Positions 31,645 through 42,609 of a DNA stretch of 44,312 nt are shown here, one piece after another. The translations under genes and the position numbers were made by a program. The first letter of the stretch is position 1. Every line of letters begins with the position of its first letter. The notes beneath the pieces were generated by a model, which was not told where the DNA came from, made no database searches, and worked only from the letters and a program-made list of their open reading frames with translations. Source of the DNA: Rhodobacteraceae bacterium Water-Bin34 (GTDB taxonomy: Bacteria > Pseudomonadota > Alphaproteobacteria > Rhodobacterales > Rhodobacteraceae); NCBI GenBank assembly GCA_900197625.1, contig FZLS01000019.1, forward strand, positions 1 to 44,312, written 5' to 3'.

Positions 31645-32105
31645 CTAATCTGAAAAACACCCTCAATTTCAACTGCAACACCTAGTGGCAAACTAGAAGA
31701 ACCAACGGCAGCGCGAGCATGCTTTCCAGCCTCACCAAAAACTTCTACCATTAAATCAGATGCACCATTAATAACTTTGGGGTGATCAGTAAAATCAGCT
31801 GTACAATTTACAAAACCACCAAGCTTCACGACTTGGACTAATCTATCTAAATCCCCATCACACGCTGCCTTCAGTTGAGCAATCAAATTAATACCACAGC
31901 TTTTGGCTGCCAGTTGCCCCTGTTCAACTGAGAAATTTTCACCAAGTTTTCCATTTATTCTGCCATTTGCATCACCTGAAATTTGTCCAGAAATATAAAC
32001 CATATCCCCAACAACAACATATGGAACATAATTTGCAGCAGGTGCTGGAGCATCTGGTAGAGATATACCCAGGCTTAATAACTTGTTTTCATAATTTTTT
32101 GACAT
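31641..32105 (-). CDS. RidA-family protein
   Basis: This 154-residue protein of the YjgF/YER057c/UK114 family has the longer alphaproteobacterial form with GDMVYISGQISGD (about 30-42) and ending in the EIEGVFQIR strand. RidA proteins hydrolyse reactive enamines and imines released by PLP enzymes; the long-form subgroup has not been well assigned. The frame is open 14 codons further upstream, but the ATG at 32105 has a good AAAGAG site and gives the family N-terminus. It heads the four-gene unit RidA-GDPD-GNAT-PCD. Confidence 0.88.
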   Translation of the reverse strand: MSKNYENKLLSLGISLPDAPAPAANYVPYVVVGDMVYISGQISGDANGRINGKLGENFSVEQGQLAAKSCGINLIAQLKAACDGDLDRLVQVVKLGGFVNCTADFTDHPKVINGASDLMVEVFGEAGKHARAAVGSSSLPLGVAVEIEGVFQIR

Positions 32106-32335
32106 ATTAATTTCTCTTTTTGTTAAACTAAAAAGGTGAATATTCACTCATTTATACACAATAACAAATACAAAAATGAAGACATATTTTTAGTTTTTTT
32201 ATTTATTATACCTATATGTCTCATTATGATGTAATTATCACATAACTCAATTTTATTTATTCTTTTATAACTTGAATTCTGGACTTGGTTTTTTAATTAT
32301 GTAAATAAAATTTAAACAAATTTGGACTTAATAGT
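32106..32335. other. Divergent intergenic region, RidA operon / mlaA
   Basis: About 230 nt of very AT-rich DNA between two divergent units. An imperfect palindrome (TTATG...CATAA around a TAATTA core) lies at about 32225-32246, and the text TGGACTT occurs twice near 32280 and 32323. I see no confident promoter pair, small gene or structured RNA. Confidence 0.35.
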
Positions 32336-33079
32336 ATGCAAAATAAACTCAAGAATTTAATAAATGCTTTTTTATTAATCTTGATAAGTTTTGTTATCTC
32401 GGCGTGTTCTCAATCAACTCCCAATGAATTTTACGATCCTCTTGAAAAAATAAATCGTAAAACTCATTCATTCAATAAATCACTTGATAAATTATTTTTA
32501 CGCCCAGCAAGTAAAGTTTATGGTGTTGTAGTAAGTGATTTTGCTGATGCGTTAATCAATAATTTTACAAATAACCTTTCTGAACCATCGAATGCAGCAA
32601 ATCATTTACTGCAGGGTAACTTAAAAAGCTCATCAAATTCAACAGCGCGGTTTTTAGTCAATACAACAATTGGTATTGGTGGAATTACTGATCCTGCAAC
32701 AAGATTAGGTTTATCAGCAAAAGAGAGTGATTTTGGCAAGACACTTCATAGTTGGGGCTTTGATGAAGGTGCTTATATTGAATTACCATTTTATGCAGCC
32801 TCAACTGTTCGTGATACCACAGGCATTATTGTTGATTTTGTTATGGATCCTATTAATTCAATTATTCCAACAAAATACAGGCCACATACCCAAGGCGCCA
32901 AACTCATTGAGCTCGCAGGTGATCGAAACGAATATGGCGATATTATCGACAATATGCTTTATAGGAATGAGGATAGTTATGCCTCACAAAGGCTATATTA
33001 TCTCCAAAGGCGTAGATTCGATTTGAATAACAACAAAATATCTGACGACGATTTAGGTAATCCTTATGAAGACGAATAA
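32336..33079 (+). CDS. mlaA: MlaA (VacJ) outer-membrane lipoprotein
   Basis: A 247-residue lipoprotein of the Mla system, which removes misplaced phospholipids from the outer leaflet of the outer membrane. A signal sequence ends in the lipobox ISAC with Cys24. The body has the family text EFYDPLEKINRKTHSFNKSLD (about 31-51), AANHLLQGNL, and WGFDEGAYIELPFYAASTVRD near 139-159. Translation of mlaC overlaps its end by 14 nt. The Shine-Dalgarno is weak. The inner-membrane MlaFED genes are not in this window. Confidence 0.93.
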   Translation: MQNKLKNLINAFLLILISFVISACSQSTPNEFYDPLEKINRKTHSFNKSLDKLFLRPASKVYGVVVSDFADALINNFTNNLSEPSNAANHLLQGNLKSSSNSTARFLVNTTIGIGGITDPATRLGLSAKESDFGKTLHSWGFDEGAYIELPFYAASTVRDTTGIIVDFVMDPINSIIPTKYRPHTQGAKLIELAGDRNEYGDIIDNMLYRNEDSYASQRLYYLQRRRFDLNNNKISDDDLGNPYEDE

Positions 33080-33668
33080 TAAAACTAGAAGATTTGTCAT
33101 GATGAGCTTTTTAGGGATTGCGGGATTATATGCATCTCCAGTTTTTGCTTTTAAAAAATCAGACGCAGAGAAACTTATAAAAAATTTAACAAATGATGTA
33201 TTAGGCGCAGTGAATGAACAAAAATCAGAAGATATAATGTTTTCTAGGTTTGAAGAAATTTTTTCAAAATATGCTGATGTTCCATTAATTGCTAGAAAAG
33301 CATTAGGACCTACATGGCGCGGTGCATCTAAAGCACAAAGGTCAGCGTATGTATCTGCTTTCAGAGGTTATATGGCACGGTATTATGGTAAACGTTTTGA
33401 AGAATTTTTAGGTTCAGAGATAATTGTTTCCAATTCACGTAAAACTTCAGGTGGTTTTCTTGTGGGCAGCAATATTATTCTAAAAGATGGCTCTAGTTAC
33501 CAAGCCCAGTGGCATGTAATTGACGCGAGAGGTAAATATTTAATGTATAATTTATTTCTAGAAGGTGTGAGTGTTCTGTCTGATGTTCGCGTTCAGATTG
33601 GCTCTATGCTTGATAAAAGAGCGGGTTCCATAGATAGATTAATCGAGCATTTAAATTCAAAATCATAA
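33066..33668 (+). CDS. mlaC: MlaC/Ttg2D-type periplasmic phospholipid-binding protein
   Basis: A 200-residue secreted protein of the MlaC (toluene tolerance Ttg2D) family, which shuttles phospholipid between MlaA and the inner-membrane MlaFEDB complex. The signal peptide ends near residue 28 (SPVFA). Family features are the VPLIARKALGPTWRGAS segment, SAFRGYMARYYGKRF and the final VSVLSDVRVQIGSMLDKRAGS region. The ATG lies inside the end of mlaA, so the two are coupled. An ATG 11 codons later is a less likely alternative start. Confidence 0.9.
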   Translation: MKTNNKTRRFVMMSFLGIAGLYASPVFAFKKSDAEKLIKNLTNDVLGAVNEQKSEDIMFSRFEEIFSKYADVPLIARKALGPTWRGASKAQRSAYVSAFRGYMARYYGKRFEEFLGSEIIVSNSRKTSGGFLVGSNIILKDGSSYQAQWHVIDARGKYLMYNLFLEGVSVLSDVRVQIGSMLDKRAGSIDRLIEHLNSKS

Positions 33669-33683
33669 TTAATAAAATTTCAT

Positions 33684-35798
33684 TTAATTAAATAAATCTT
33701 TCAACCTTGATATGAAATCATTGTTTGAATCTTCTTTGCGTTTATTGCCAATACCTCCAAAGATTCGATTAATAAATTCAATTCCATTATTTGAATTCAA
33801 ATCATTGGCTAATTTTTTTTCATTAAAGATTATTTGTTTTTCTGGGATGTTTTCATTTATTCTAAGCATGACTTCACGCCATATATCAGCTGGCATGCCA
33901 CTTCCTGTTACGCCTGTTAACTTACGATTATCATCATATCCCATCCAAACTCCCACAACAAAATCAGAAGTGAAGCCAATAAACCAAGCATCCCTTGCAC
34001 CTTGTGTTGTTCCAGTTTTTCCAGCTGCCTGGCGATCACCTAAGTCTGCTCTAGATCCTGTACCTGATTTAATGACTTCTTTCATCATGAATGTTAGTTG
34101 ATTTGCAGCATTCTCGTTAATAACACGCAATGAATTATTAGGGTCATGCTTTAATAAACTCTCATTATCTCCCTGAATTGTGATACTGGTTAAACCATAA
34201 GGTATTGATGACATACCTTTGTTTAAAATACCCGCATATGCACCAGTCATTTCTAATAAGGTACTTTCACCAGTCCCAAGCGCCATCGATGGCACTAAAG
34301 GTACATAAGACTTGATGCCAAAATCATTTGCTATTGCTTTCACACGAGATCTACCAATTTCTTCACTTACTTTTATAGCAACCGTGTTCGTTGATTTTGC
34401 TAGAGCTTCAGTAAGAGAGACCTTCCCATCAAAAGTTCGGCTATAATTTTGAGGCTCATAAAATCCATCTCGAGTTTCTATAGAAATCGGCTCGTCAACT
34501 AAAATACTATTATATTGATATCCATTTTCTAATGCAGCGGCATAAACCATTGGCTTAAAGGCTGAACCAGTTTGCCTTAAAGCCTGTGTTGCTCGATTAA
34601 AAGATCCTGCAAGCCCAGTTTTTCTACCACCGATCATAGCTCGTACTGCCCCATCTGGTGACATCACTATAACGCCTGCTTGAACTTCTGAACCAGGCTT
34701 TAACTTCTGAAATACAACATCTAATGCCTGCTCGGTCAAAAACTGTATATCTTTATCAAAAGTTGTTTCAATTATTACATCTGCATTTGCATCTTTAATG
34801 ATAAATTCTGGCGCAGTTCCAAGTACCCAGTCAGCAAAATATTCACCGGCTCGCTCTACGGCAGTTTGAGATAGCATTGCTGGGTTATTTTTAGCAATGA
34901 TTGCTTGGGCATCCGTTAAGTAACCTTGATCTTTCATGAGGCCGACAATTAAATTTCCCCGCGATTGAGCGCGACTTAAGTTTCGAATTGGGTTAGCAGC
35001 AGATGGTGCTTTCAATAAGCCCGCCAACATTGCAGCTTCTGCTGGATTAACATCTCTTGCTGATTTGCTAAAATACCTTTGGCTCGCAGCTTCAAAGCCA
35101 TAGGCTCCAGACCCAAGAAATGCGCGATTAAGATAAATACTAAAAATTTCATCTTTAGTATACTTCAATTCCATGGCCATAGACATTGGCACTTCTTTAA
35201 TCTTTCGTTCAAAATTACCTTTTTTCTCAAAATATATTCGTTTAGCCAATTGTTGTGTAATAGTTGAGCCACCATTACCTTGCCAAGGCTTTCGACCTTC
35301 ACGAATATTTATACGGATTGCTCCCAATATTCCCCTAGGACTTATTCCCCAATGTGAATAAAATCTTTTATCCTCAGTAGCTATTATTGCGTCTTTTAAA
35401 TAAGGTGAAACTGTTGAAGACGAAACCTTTCCACCAAATTGATCACCTCGCCACGCAAAAACCTCACCTTTTGCATCAAGCATAGTGACAGAGCCTTTCT
35501 GCCTATCATCCATTAAAGTTTTAGCATCAGGCAGAATGCTAAAATAATAAAGAATTGATGAACCTAGAATTACAATCATTACAATTGAAACTCTAAGAAA
35601 TACCCAAATGAATATCTTGAATATAAAATTGAAAATCGTACTTATAATATTATCTATAAAATTTTTTATTCTAGCTGTGATACTGTTATGTTTATTTTTT
35701 ATGTTTTTATTATTAGCTGAACCAGATTTCTTTTTTTGTTTTTGAGCGTTGCGATTAGGAGCAACTAATGGACTGCGTTTGTTTGGTTTTTTAACCAT
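33684..35798 (-). CDS. Class A penicillin-binding protein (PBP1A family, bifunctional)
   Basis: This 704-residue enzyme polymerises and cross-links peptidoglycan. A long basic cytoplasmic tail (1-45, many K, N and R) precedes the membrane anchor (about 58-88). The GT51 glycosyltransferase domain has ATEDKRFYSHWG with Glu142 and GNGGSTITQQLAKR (175-187). The transpeptidase domain has SxxK as SAFK (Ser412-Lys415), SxN as STN (469-471) and KTGTT near 593. It is convergent with mlaC and divergent from glnK. I call it PBP1A-family; which paralogue it is cannot be settled from one copy. Confidence 0.93.
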   Translation of the reverse strand: MVKKPNKRSPLVAPNRNAQKQKKKSGSANNKNIKNKHNSITARIKNFIDNIISTIFNFIFKIFIWVFLRVSIVMIVILGSSILYYFSILPDAKTLMDDRQKGSVTMLDAKGEVFAWRGDQFGGKVSSSTVSPYLKDAIIATEDKRFYSHWGISPRGILGAIRINIREGRKPWQGNGGSTITQQLAKRIYFEKKGNFERKIKEVPMSMAMELKYTKDEIFSIYLNRAFLGSGAYGFEAASQRYFSKSARDVNPAEAAMLAGLLKAPSAANPIRNLSRAQSRGNLIVGLMKDQGYLTDAQAIIAKNNPAMLSQTAVERAGEYFADWVLGTAPEFIIKDANADVIIETTFDKDIQFLTEQALDVVFQKLKPGSEVQAGVIVMSPDGAVRAMIGGRKTGLAGSFNRATQALRQTGSAFKPMVYAAALENGYQYNSILVDEPISIETRDGFYEPQNYSRTFDGKVSLTEALAKSTNTVAIKVSEEIGRSRVKAIANDFGIKSYVPLVPSMALGTGESTLLEMTGAYAGILNKGMSSIPYGLTSITIQGDNESLLKHDPNNSLRVINENAANQLTFMMKEVIKSGTGSRADLGDRQAAGKTGTTQGARDAWFIGFTSDFVVGVWMGYDDNRKLTGVTGSGMPADIWREVMLRINENIPEKQIIFNEKKLANDLNSNNGIEFINRIFGGIGNKRKEDSNNDFISRLKDLFN

Positions 35799-36043
35799 AT
35801 CTGATTCTGACCTTTGCAGTTTTAATCAATAAGATAACCATATTTCATTTATTTGTAGAGCTTAAGTTAGTTTATTAACATATAATATATGCTTAATTAT
35901 TAATCATATTTTTATCATTGATTAAATTATATGCAATAATGCTGTATTTATATATTAAATATCCTTCATTTCTTGAGCATCAGGCTTTTTATGTCTTTTT
36001 TCGAGCAAGTACACACAAAACGTGTGCTCAAAGCGAGGAAAAT
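35799..36043. promoter_or_regulatory. Divergent control region, PBP / glnK-amtB
   Basis: About 245 nt of AT-rich DNA separates the divergent genes. Just upstream of the glnK Shine-Dalgarno, CACAC-AAAAC-GTGTG (about 36011-36025) forms a 5-bp hairpin extended by GAG/CTC. I see no clean sigma-54 -24/-12 element (GG-N10-GC) and no clear NtrC palindrome, so nitrogen control is expected from gene content but not seen in the sequence. The upstream open frame that runs into glnK from 35918 has no Shine-Dalgarno. Confidence 0.4.
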
Positions 36044-36382
36044 ATGAAATTAATTATTGCAACCATCAAACCATTCAAACTTGAGGAAGTACGCATTGCG
36101 CTTACAGAATCAGGAGTTACGGGAATGATGGTAACTGAAATAAAGGGTTATGGTGCACAATCAGGCCATACTGAAATATATCGTGGCGCAGAATATGCTG
36201 TAAATTTTGTTCCAAAAATCAGATTGGACATTGTCGTATCTGACGATGAAGCTGATGGCGTAATATCCACAATTGAAAATACTGCAAAAACTGGAAAAAT
36301 CGGTGACGGAAAGATCTTTGTCTTAGACGTAGATCAAGCTGTTCGCGTTAGAACCGGTGAAACAGGCGACGATGCTGTTTAA
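36044..36382 (+). CDS. glnK: Nitrogen regulatory protein P-II (GlnK)
   Basis: A 112-residue trimeric P-II signal protein that senses 2-oxoglutarate, ATP/ADP and nitrogen status and blocks AmtB when ammonium is ample. The T-loop is intact with GHTEIYRGAEY, including the uridylylation site Tyr51; GYGAQSGH and the B-loop TGKIGDGKIFV (83-93) are also present. The start at 36044 has GAGGAAA 4-9 nt upstream and gives the family N-terminus. It is followed after 22 nt by amtB, the usual pairing, which is why I call it glnK rather than glnB. Confidence 0.96.
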   Translation: MKLIIATIKPFKLEEVRIALTESGVTGMMVTEIKGYGAQSGHTEIYRGAEYAVNFVPKIRLDIVVSDDEADGVISTIENTAKTGKIGDGKIFVLDVDQAVRVRTGETGDDAV

Positions 36383-36404
36383 ATGATAATCAAAGGAAAT
36401 TATA

Positions 36405-37724
36405 ATGAAACTTAAAACACTTATTCCAGCATTTGGTGCATTTATGATTGCTTCATCTGCACAAGCACAAGAAACTGCGGTCGCCGTTCCTACAGACACA
36501 GTTTTTATTCTCAACTCTCTTCTATTTCTAATTGGAGGCTTTTTAGTATTTTGGATGGCAGCCGGTTTTTCAATGTTAGAAGCTGGCCTCGTTCGCTCTA
36601 AAAACGTAACAATGCAACTTACAAAAAATATGGGATTGTTTGGTTTTGCCTGCTTAGCCTATTATTTCGTGGGTTATAATCTTATGTATCCATTAGGCAC
36701 TTGGGCAACTGAGGGTGTTATTTCAGGCATTTGGGGTCCTGCAGTACTTGAAGCTGTAGGTGTGGATGCTGCCGGGGCAGACGATTACTCTTATGCTTCA
36801 ACCGGTTCCGATTTTTTCTTCCAGTTAATGTTTTGTGCTGCAACTGCATCGATAGTTTCTGGTGCTTTAGCTGAACGTATCAAGCTTTGGCCGTTCTTAG
36901 TTTTTACAGTCCTACTCACAGGATTTATTTACCCGTTACAAGCATCATGGAAATGGGGCGGTGGCTTCTTAGATGCAATGGGCTTTTTAGACTTTGCTGG
37001 ATCAACTGTTGTACACTCTGTTGGTGGCTGGGCTGCTTTAGCAGGGGCGTTGATACTGGGTCCAAGAATTGGAAAATATACTAAAGATGGTAAAACTGTT
37101 CCATTCATGGCCTCAAACCTTCCACTCGCAACACTTGGGACATTCATCCTTTGGATGGGTTGGTTTGGCTTCAACGGTGGGTCTCAATTAGCAATGGGAT
37201 CAATTGGTGATGTAGCTGACGTTTCTAGAATTTTTGCAAATACCAATGCGGCAGCGGCTGCAGGATCTATTGCTGCTCTAATTCTCACACAAATCTTATA
37301 TAAGAAACCAGACCTAACTATGGTTTTAAATGGCGCACTTGCCGGATTGGTCGCAATTACAGCAGAACCATTAACTCCAACACTTGGATCAGCAGCTATT
37401 ATTGGCGCAATTGGCGGGGTAATTGTTGTATTTGGAGTTCCACTCTTAGATAAATTAAAAATAGATGACGTTGTGGGTGCTATTCCAGTTCACTTATTTG
37501 CTGGTATATGGGGAACCATAGCAGTTGTGTTTACCAATAGTGATGCCTCACTTTCAACACAGCTTTATTCAATAATTGTTGTTGGATTATTTACCTTCAT
37601 TGCATCAGGTGTTCTTTGGTATGTTATAAAATCAGTATCTGGGATCCGTGTAAGTGAGGAAGATGAAATTACTGGATTAGATATCTCTGAGCTTGGTATG
37701 CCAGCTTACGATATTGTAAAATAA
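36405..37724 (+). CDS. amtB: Ammonium transporter AmtB
   Basis: A 439-residue trimeric ammonium channel of the inner membrane. A cleavable signal peptide (1-21, ending AQA) is followed by eleven membrane segments. The pore's twin histidines are His204 (TVVHSVGG) and His363 (PVHLFAGIWG). The signature DFAGSTVVHSVGGWAAL and the phenylalanine-rich gate regions are present. An AAAGGA site precedes the ATG. The cytoplasmic C-terminal tail that contacts GlnK is present (GIRVSEEDEITGLDISELG). It is co-transcribed with glnK and followed by a strong terminator. Confidence 0.97.
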   Translation: MKLKTLIPAFGAFMIASSAQAQETAVAVPTDTVFILNSLLFLIGGFLVFWMAAGFSMLEAGLVRSKNVTMQLTKNMGLFGFACLAYYFVGYNLMYPLGTWATEGVISGIWGPAVLEAVGVDAAGADDYSYASTGSDFFFQLMFCAATASIVSGALAERIKLWPFLVFTVLLTGFIYPLQASWKWGGGFLDAMGFLDFAGSTVVHSVGGWAALAGALILGPRIGKYTKDGKTVPFMASNLPLATLGTFILWMGWFGFNGGSQLAMGSIGDVADVSRIFANTNAAAAAGSIAALILTQILYKKPDLTMVLNGALAGLVAITAEPLTPTLGSAAIIGAIGGVIVVFGVPLLDKLKIDDVVGAIPVHLFAGIWGTIAVVFTNSDASLSTQLYSIIVVGLFTFIASGVLWYVIKSVSGIRVSEEDEITGLDISELGMPAYDIVK

Positions 37725-37734
37725 CCTCCCCCCT

Positions 37735-37780
37735 AGATTTCTTATCTAGATTTAAAACTGGCCCTTGGGCCAGTTTTTTA
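37735..37780 (+). terminator. Terminator of glnK-amtB (with preceding small hairpin)
   Basis: AAAACTGGCC and GGCCAGTTTT form a 10-bp stem around CTTG at 37754-37777, followed by T residues; the A-run on the other side lets it work on the minus strand as well. Directly before it, CTAGAT-TTCTT-ATCTAG (37735-37751) forms a second, smaller hairpin. Confidence 0.92.
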
Positions 37781-37828
37781 TTGCTTTTAATTTCATTTTG
37801 TAATCACTGGTTTTAAGAGGAGCACAAA

Positions 37829-38566
37829 ATGAAAAATTTAGAGAACTTAAATGAGCGTATTGATTTAGCTGCAGCATTCAGATGGACTGCTAGATTGAAT
37901 ATGCATGAAGCAGTTGCAAATCATTTCTCGTTGGCAATAAATGATAGTGGGACAAGATTTTTAATGAACCCAAATCAGGTACATTTTTCAAAAATTAAAG
38001 CCAGTGATTTATTGGTCATTGATGCAAACGATCGCTCAACTCTTGAAGGGCCCAATGCGCCCGACATTACCGCGTGGGGCTTGCATGGAGCCATTCACCG
38101 CCACTGCCCTCACGCAAGATGCGTAATGCATGTTCATCCAATTTTTTCAACAGTTTTAGCAAGTTTGGCAGATAGTCGATTGCAACCTATCGACCAAAAT
38201 ACTGCAACATTCTTTAACCGTTATGTCATTGATGAAAGTTATGGTGGATTGGCGCTAGAAGAAGAAGGGGAACGTTGCGCTCAATTACTTCAAGATCCTA
38301 AAAAAACTGTAATGATTATGGGAAATCATGGGGTCATGGTTATAGGTAAATCAGTTGCTGAAACATTTAACCGAATGTATTATTTTGAACGCGCTGCTGA
38401 AACATACATAAGAGCTTTGCAAACTGGACAAAAACTTCGAATATTATCAGACAGTATTGCAGAAAAAACAGCTGCAGAAGTTGATCAATATCCTGAACAA
38501 TCTGATAAGCATTTATCTGAATTAAAAGAAATTCTTGATTCTGAGCATTCCGATTACTCTTATTAA
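37829..38566 (+). CDS. Class II aldolase/adducin-family protein
   Basis: This 245-residue protein has the fold of zinc-dependent class II aldolases such as fuculose-phosphate aldolase. Zinc ligands are in MHVHPIF (His101, His103) and GNHGVMVIG (His167). The usual catalytic glutamate region reads GPNAPDITAWGLHGAIH, without the SE dipeptide seen in true sugar-phosphate aldolases, so it may not be a classical aldolase. Similar proteins occur widely in alphaproteobacteria without an assigned substrate. AGAGGAG precedes the ATG. It follows the amtB terminator and precedes a DMT exporter by 34 nt, so those two may form a unit. Confidence 0.88.
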   Translation: MKNLENLNERIDLAAAFRWTARLNMHEAVANHFSLAINDSGTRFLMNPNQVHFSKIKASDLLVIDANDRSTLEGPNAPDITAWGLHGAIHRHCPHARCVMHVHPIFSTVLASLADSRLQPIDQNTATFFNRYVIDESYGGLALEEEGERCAQLLQDPKKTVMIMGNHGVMVIGKSVAETFNRMYYFERAAETYIRALQTGQKLRILSDSIAEKTAAEVDQYPEQSDKHLSELKEILDSEHSDYSY

Positions 38567-38600
38567 ACCTTACCTAATTTCCATCTAGGGATGACCATTT

Positions 38601-39476
38601 ATGCAGCAAAGTGAAAATATCCGAGGCGCAATATATATGTGCCTTTCTATGATAGGCTTTGTTTTTAATGATGCAGTCATAAAATATGCATCAACAGATA
38701 TTGGTATGTACCAATCTATTTTTATTCGGGGATGTTTTGCAGTTATTATCATAGGTGCCGCTTGCATCCATAGTGGGGTTTTTAAAAAAATCCCAAATAA
38801 ATCAGATCATAAACTTATTTTTTGGCGGACCGTGGCGGAAATATTTGCCACAATTACATTTCTCACTGCACTATTTTATCTTCCAATTGCAAATATTACT
38901 GCAATTCTACAGGCGCTTCCCTTAACCGTAACCCTTGCCGCTAGCTGGTTCTTGGGCGAAAAAATTGGTTGGAAGAGAGGGTTAGCAATTTTAGTTGGCT
39001 TTTTTGGTGTTCTTCTTATCATTCAGCCTGGAACTGATGAATTCAATATCTATTCAATTCTTGGGATTGTGTGTGTAGCATTTGTTACACTTCGTGACTT
39101 AGTTGTTCGCAAATTTAACAGAAATATATCAACCTTATATGTTGCATTTATCACTGCAGCTGCAATCGCATTAATTGGTGGAGTATTAACTTTTATTTAC
39201 GAAGGTTGGACACCTATGAAGCTCAGTGAAATCACCTTATTATTCATAGCCAGCTGTTTGATATTTATGGGTTACTATTTTGCAATATCAGCAATGCGAA
39301 ATGGTCAAGTCAGTTTTGTATCACCATTTAGATATACAATCATGATCTGGGCAATCTTACTTGGATATTTCGTCTGGGGGGATATTCCGAATAATTTAAC
39401 ATTACTTGGAATATCCATTGTTATTGGAATGGGTATCTTCACTTTTTGGCGTGAAGCACGAACACAAAAAAAATAA
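38601..39476 (+). CDS. DMT-superfamily (EamA) transporter
   Basis: A 291-residue membrane protein with about ten hydrophobic helices arranged as two EamA repeats (about 10-140 and 150-285), typical of drug/metabolite exporters. Typical landmarks are the repeat-closing stretches ALPLTVTLAASWFLGEKIGW (about 103-122) and the second-half PFRYTIMIWAILLGYFVWGD. The substrate is not readable. AGGG lies 9-12 nt before the ATG. It probably shares transcription with the class II aldolase gene and converges on gyrB across 13 nt. Confidence 0.87.
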   Translation: MQQSENIRGAIYMCLSMIGFVFNDAVIKYASTDIGMYQSIFIRGCFAVIIIGAACIHSGVFKKIPNKSDHKLIFWRTVAEIFATITFLTALFYLPIANITAILQALPLTVTLAASWFLGEKIGWKRGLAILVGFFGVLLIIQPGTDEFNIYSILGIVCVAFVTLRDLVVRKFNRNISTLYVAFITAAAIALIGGVLTFIYEGWTPMKLSEITLLFIASCLIFMGYYFAISAMRNGQVSFVSPFRYTIMIWAILLGYFVWGDIPNNLTLLGISIVIGMGIFTFWREARTQKK

Positions 39477-39489
39477 CTTGTGTATTTAC

Positions 39490-41931
<2,442 letters not shown>

Positions 41932-41985
41932 CTAAATATAGATGATTTCAGGGTGATTGTCACGCATAAGGCACAATATTTTGAG

Positions 41986-42609
41986 TTATAAAATAGTAAT
42001 ACATAAACCAACAATAATTAACGCAATTCCAGAAAATATATTCATTTTTAATATGGCAGATGATGACAAAAGATATTTTTTTATTTTTCCAAGAGTGCCT
42101 GCAAGTATCAAATTTCCAACCATGGGAACAAATGCCGATAGGCAACAAATAAACAATATATCTAAGAAATTAATTGTATTAAAATCAAAAAAATTAGGTA
42201 AAAGCGTCATATAAAATAAACTTGCTTTTGGATTTGCCAAGACTGCAGAAAATCCAGCTATGAATCCCGCCCAGTGTCCTGGTTTTGTTAAATGAGAGTT
42301 TTCAGAAAAAATCTTCTTTGAATTTATTATCAAAAGAAGGCCCATGATAATCAAAATTATTGATGCTAAATATCGAAAAATAATCAAAATATCTGCATAA
42401 AGTGAAATTAAATAAGATAGGCCAAGCAAAGCAACCAAAGGCCAGAGTAGATCCCCAAGAGCCACACCAAATATTAACGGAACAGACGATCTAAATCCCC
42501 CTGAAATTGATCGAGCTAAAATCGCAACCCACACAGGACCTGGTGTTAACCAAAGAATCGCAAGCGCAATGGAATAAAGAAAAGCTTGGGATAATGTGAT
42601 TGTCATCAT
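41986..42609 (-). CDS. LysE/RhtB-family exporter
   Basis: A 207-residue inner-membrane protein with five to six hydrophobic segments and the family's opening LWLTPGPVWVAILARSISGGFRSSVPLIFGVALGD in outline (about 19-53), including the conserved TPGP. Members export amino acids such as lysine, threonine or homoserine lactone; the substrate here is unknown. The ATG overlaps the recF stop (ATGA), so translation is coupled. Placed between recF and gyrB, it breaks up one of the most conserved gene orders in bacteria. Confidence 0.88.
   Translation of the reverse strand: MMTITLSQAFLYSIALAILWLTPGPVWVAILARSISGGFRSSVPLIFGVALGDLLWPLVALLGLSYLISLYADILIIFRYLASIILIIMGLLLIINSKKIFSENSHLTKPGHWAGFIAGFSAVLANPKASLFYMTLLPNFFDFNTINFLDILFICCLSAFVPMVGNLILAGTLGKIKKYLLSSSAILKMNIFSGIALIIVGLCITIL

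Noticed and set aside
32225-32246. CRP/FNR-like site upstream of mlaA
   Set aside because: One half resembles TCACA but the other half reads TGATG, and the spacing does not fit FNR; central pairs mismatch.
35860-36043. Sigma-54/NtrC control elements upstream of glnK
   Set aside because: Expected from gene content, but I could not find a GG-N10-GC promoter or a convincing TGCAC-type palindrome.
35918-36043. 42-residue N-terminal extension of GlnK
   Set aside because: P-II proteins start at MKLI, and the ATG at 36044 has a strong Shine-Dalgarno while the upstream ATG has none.
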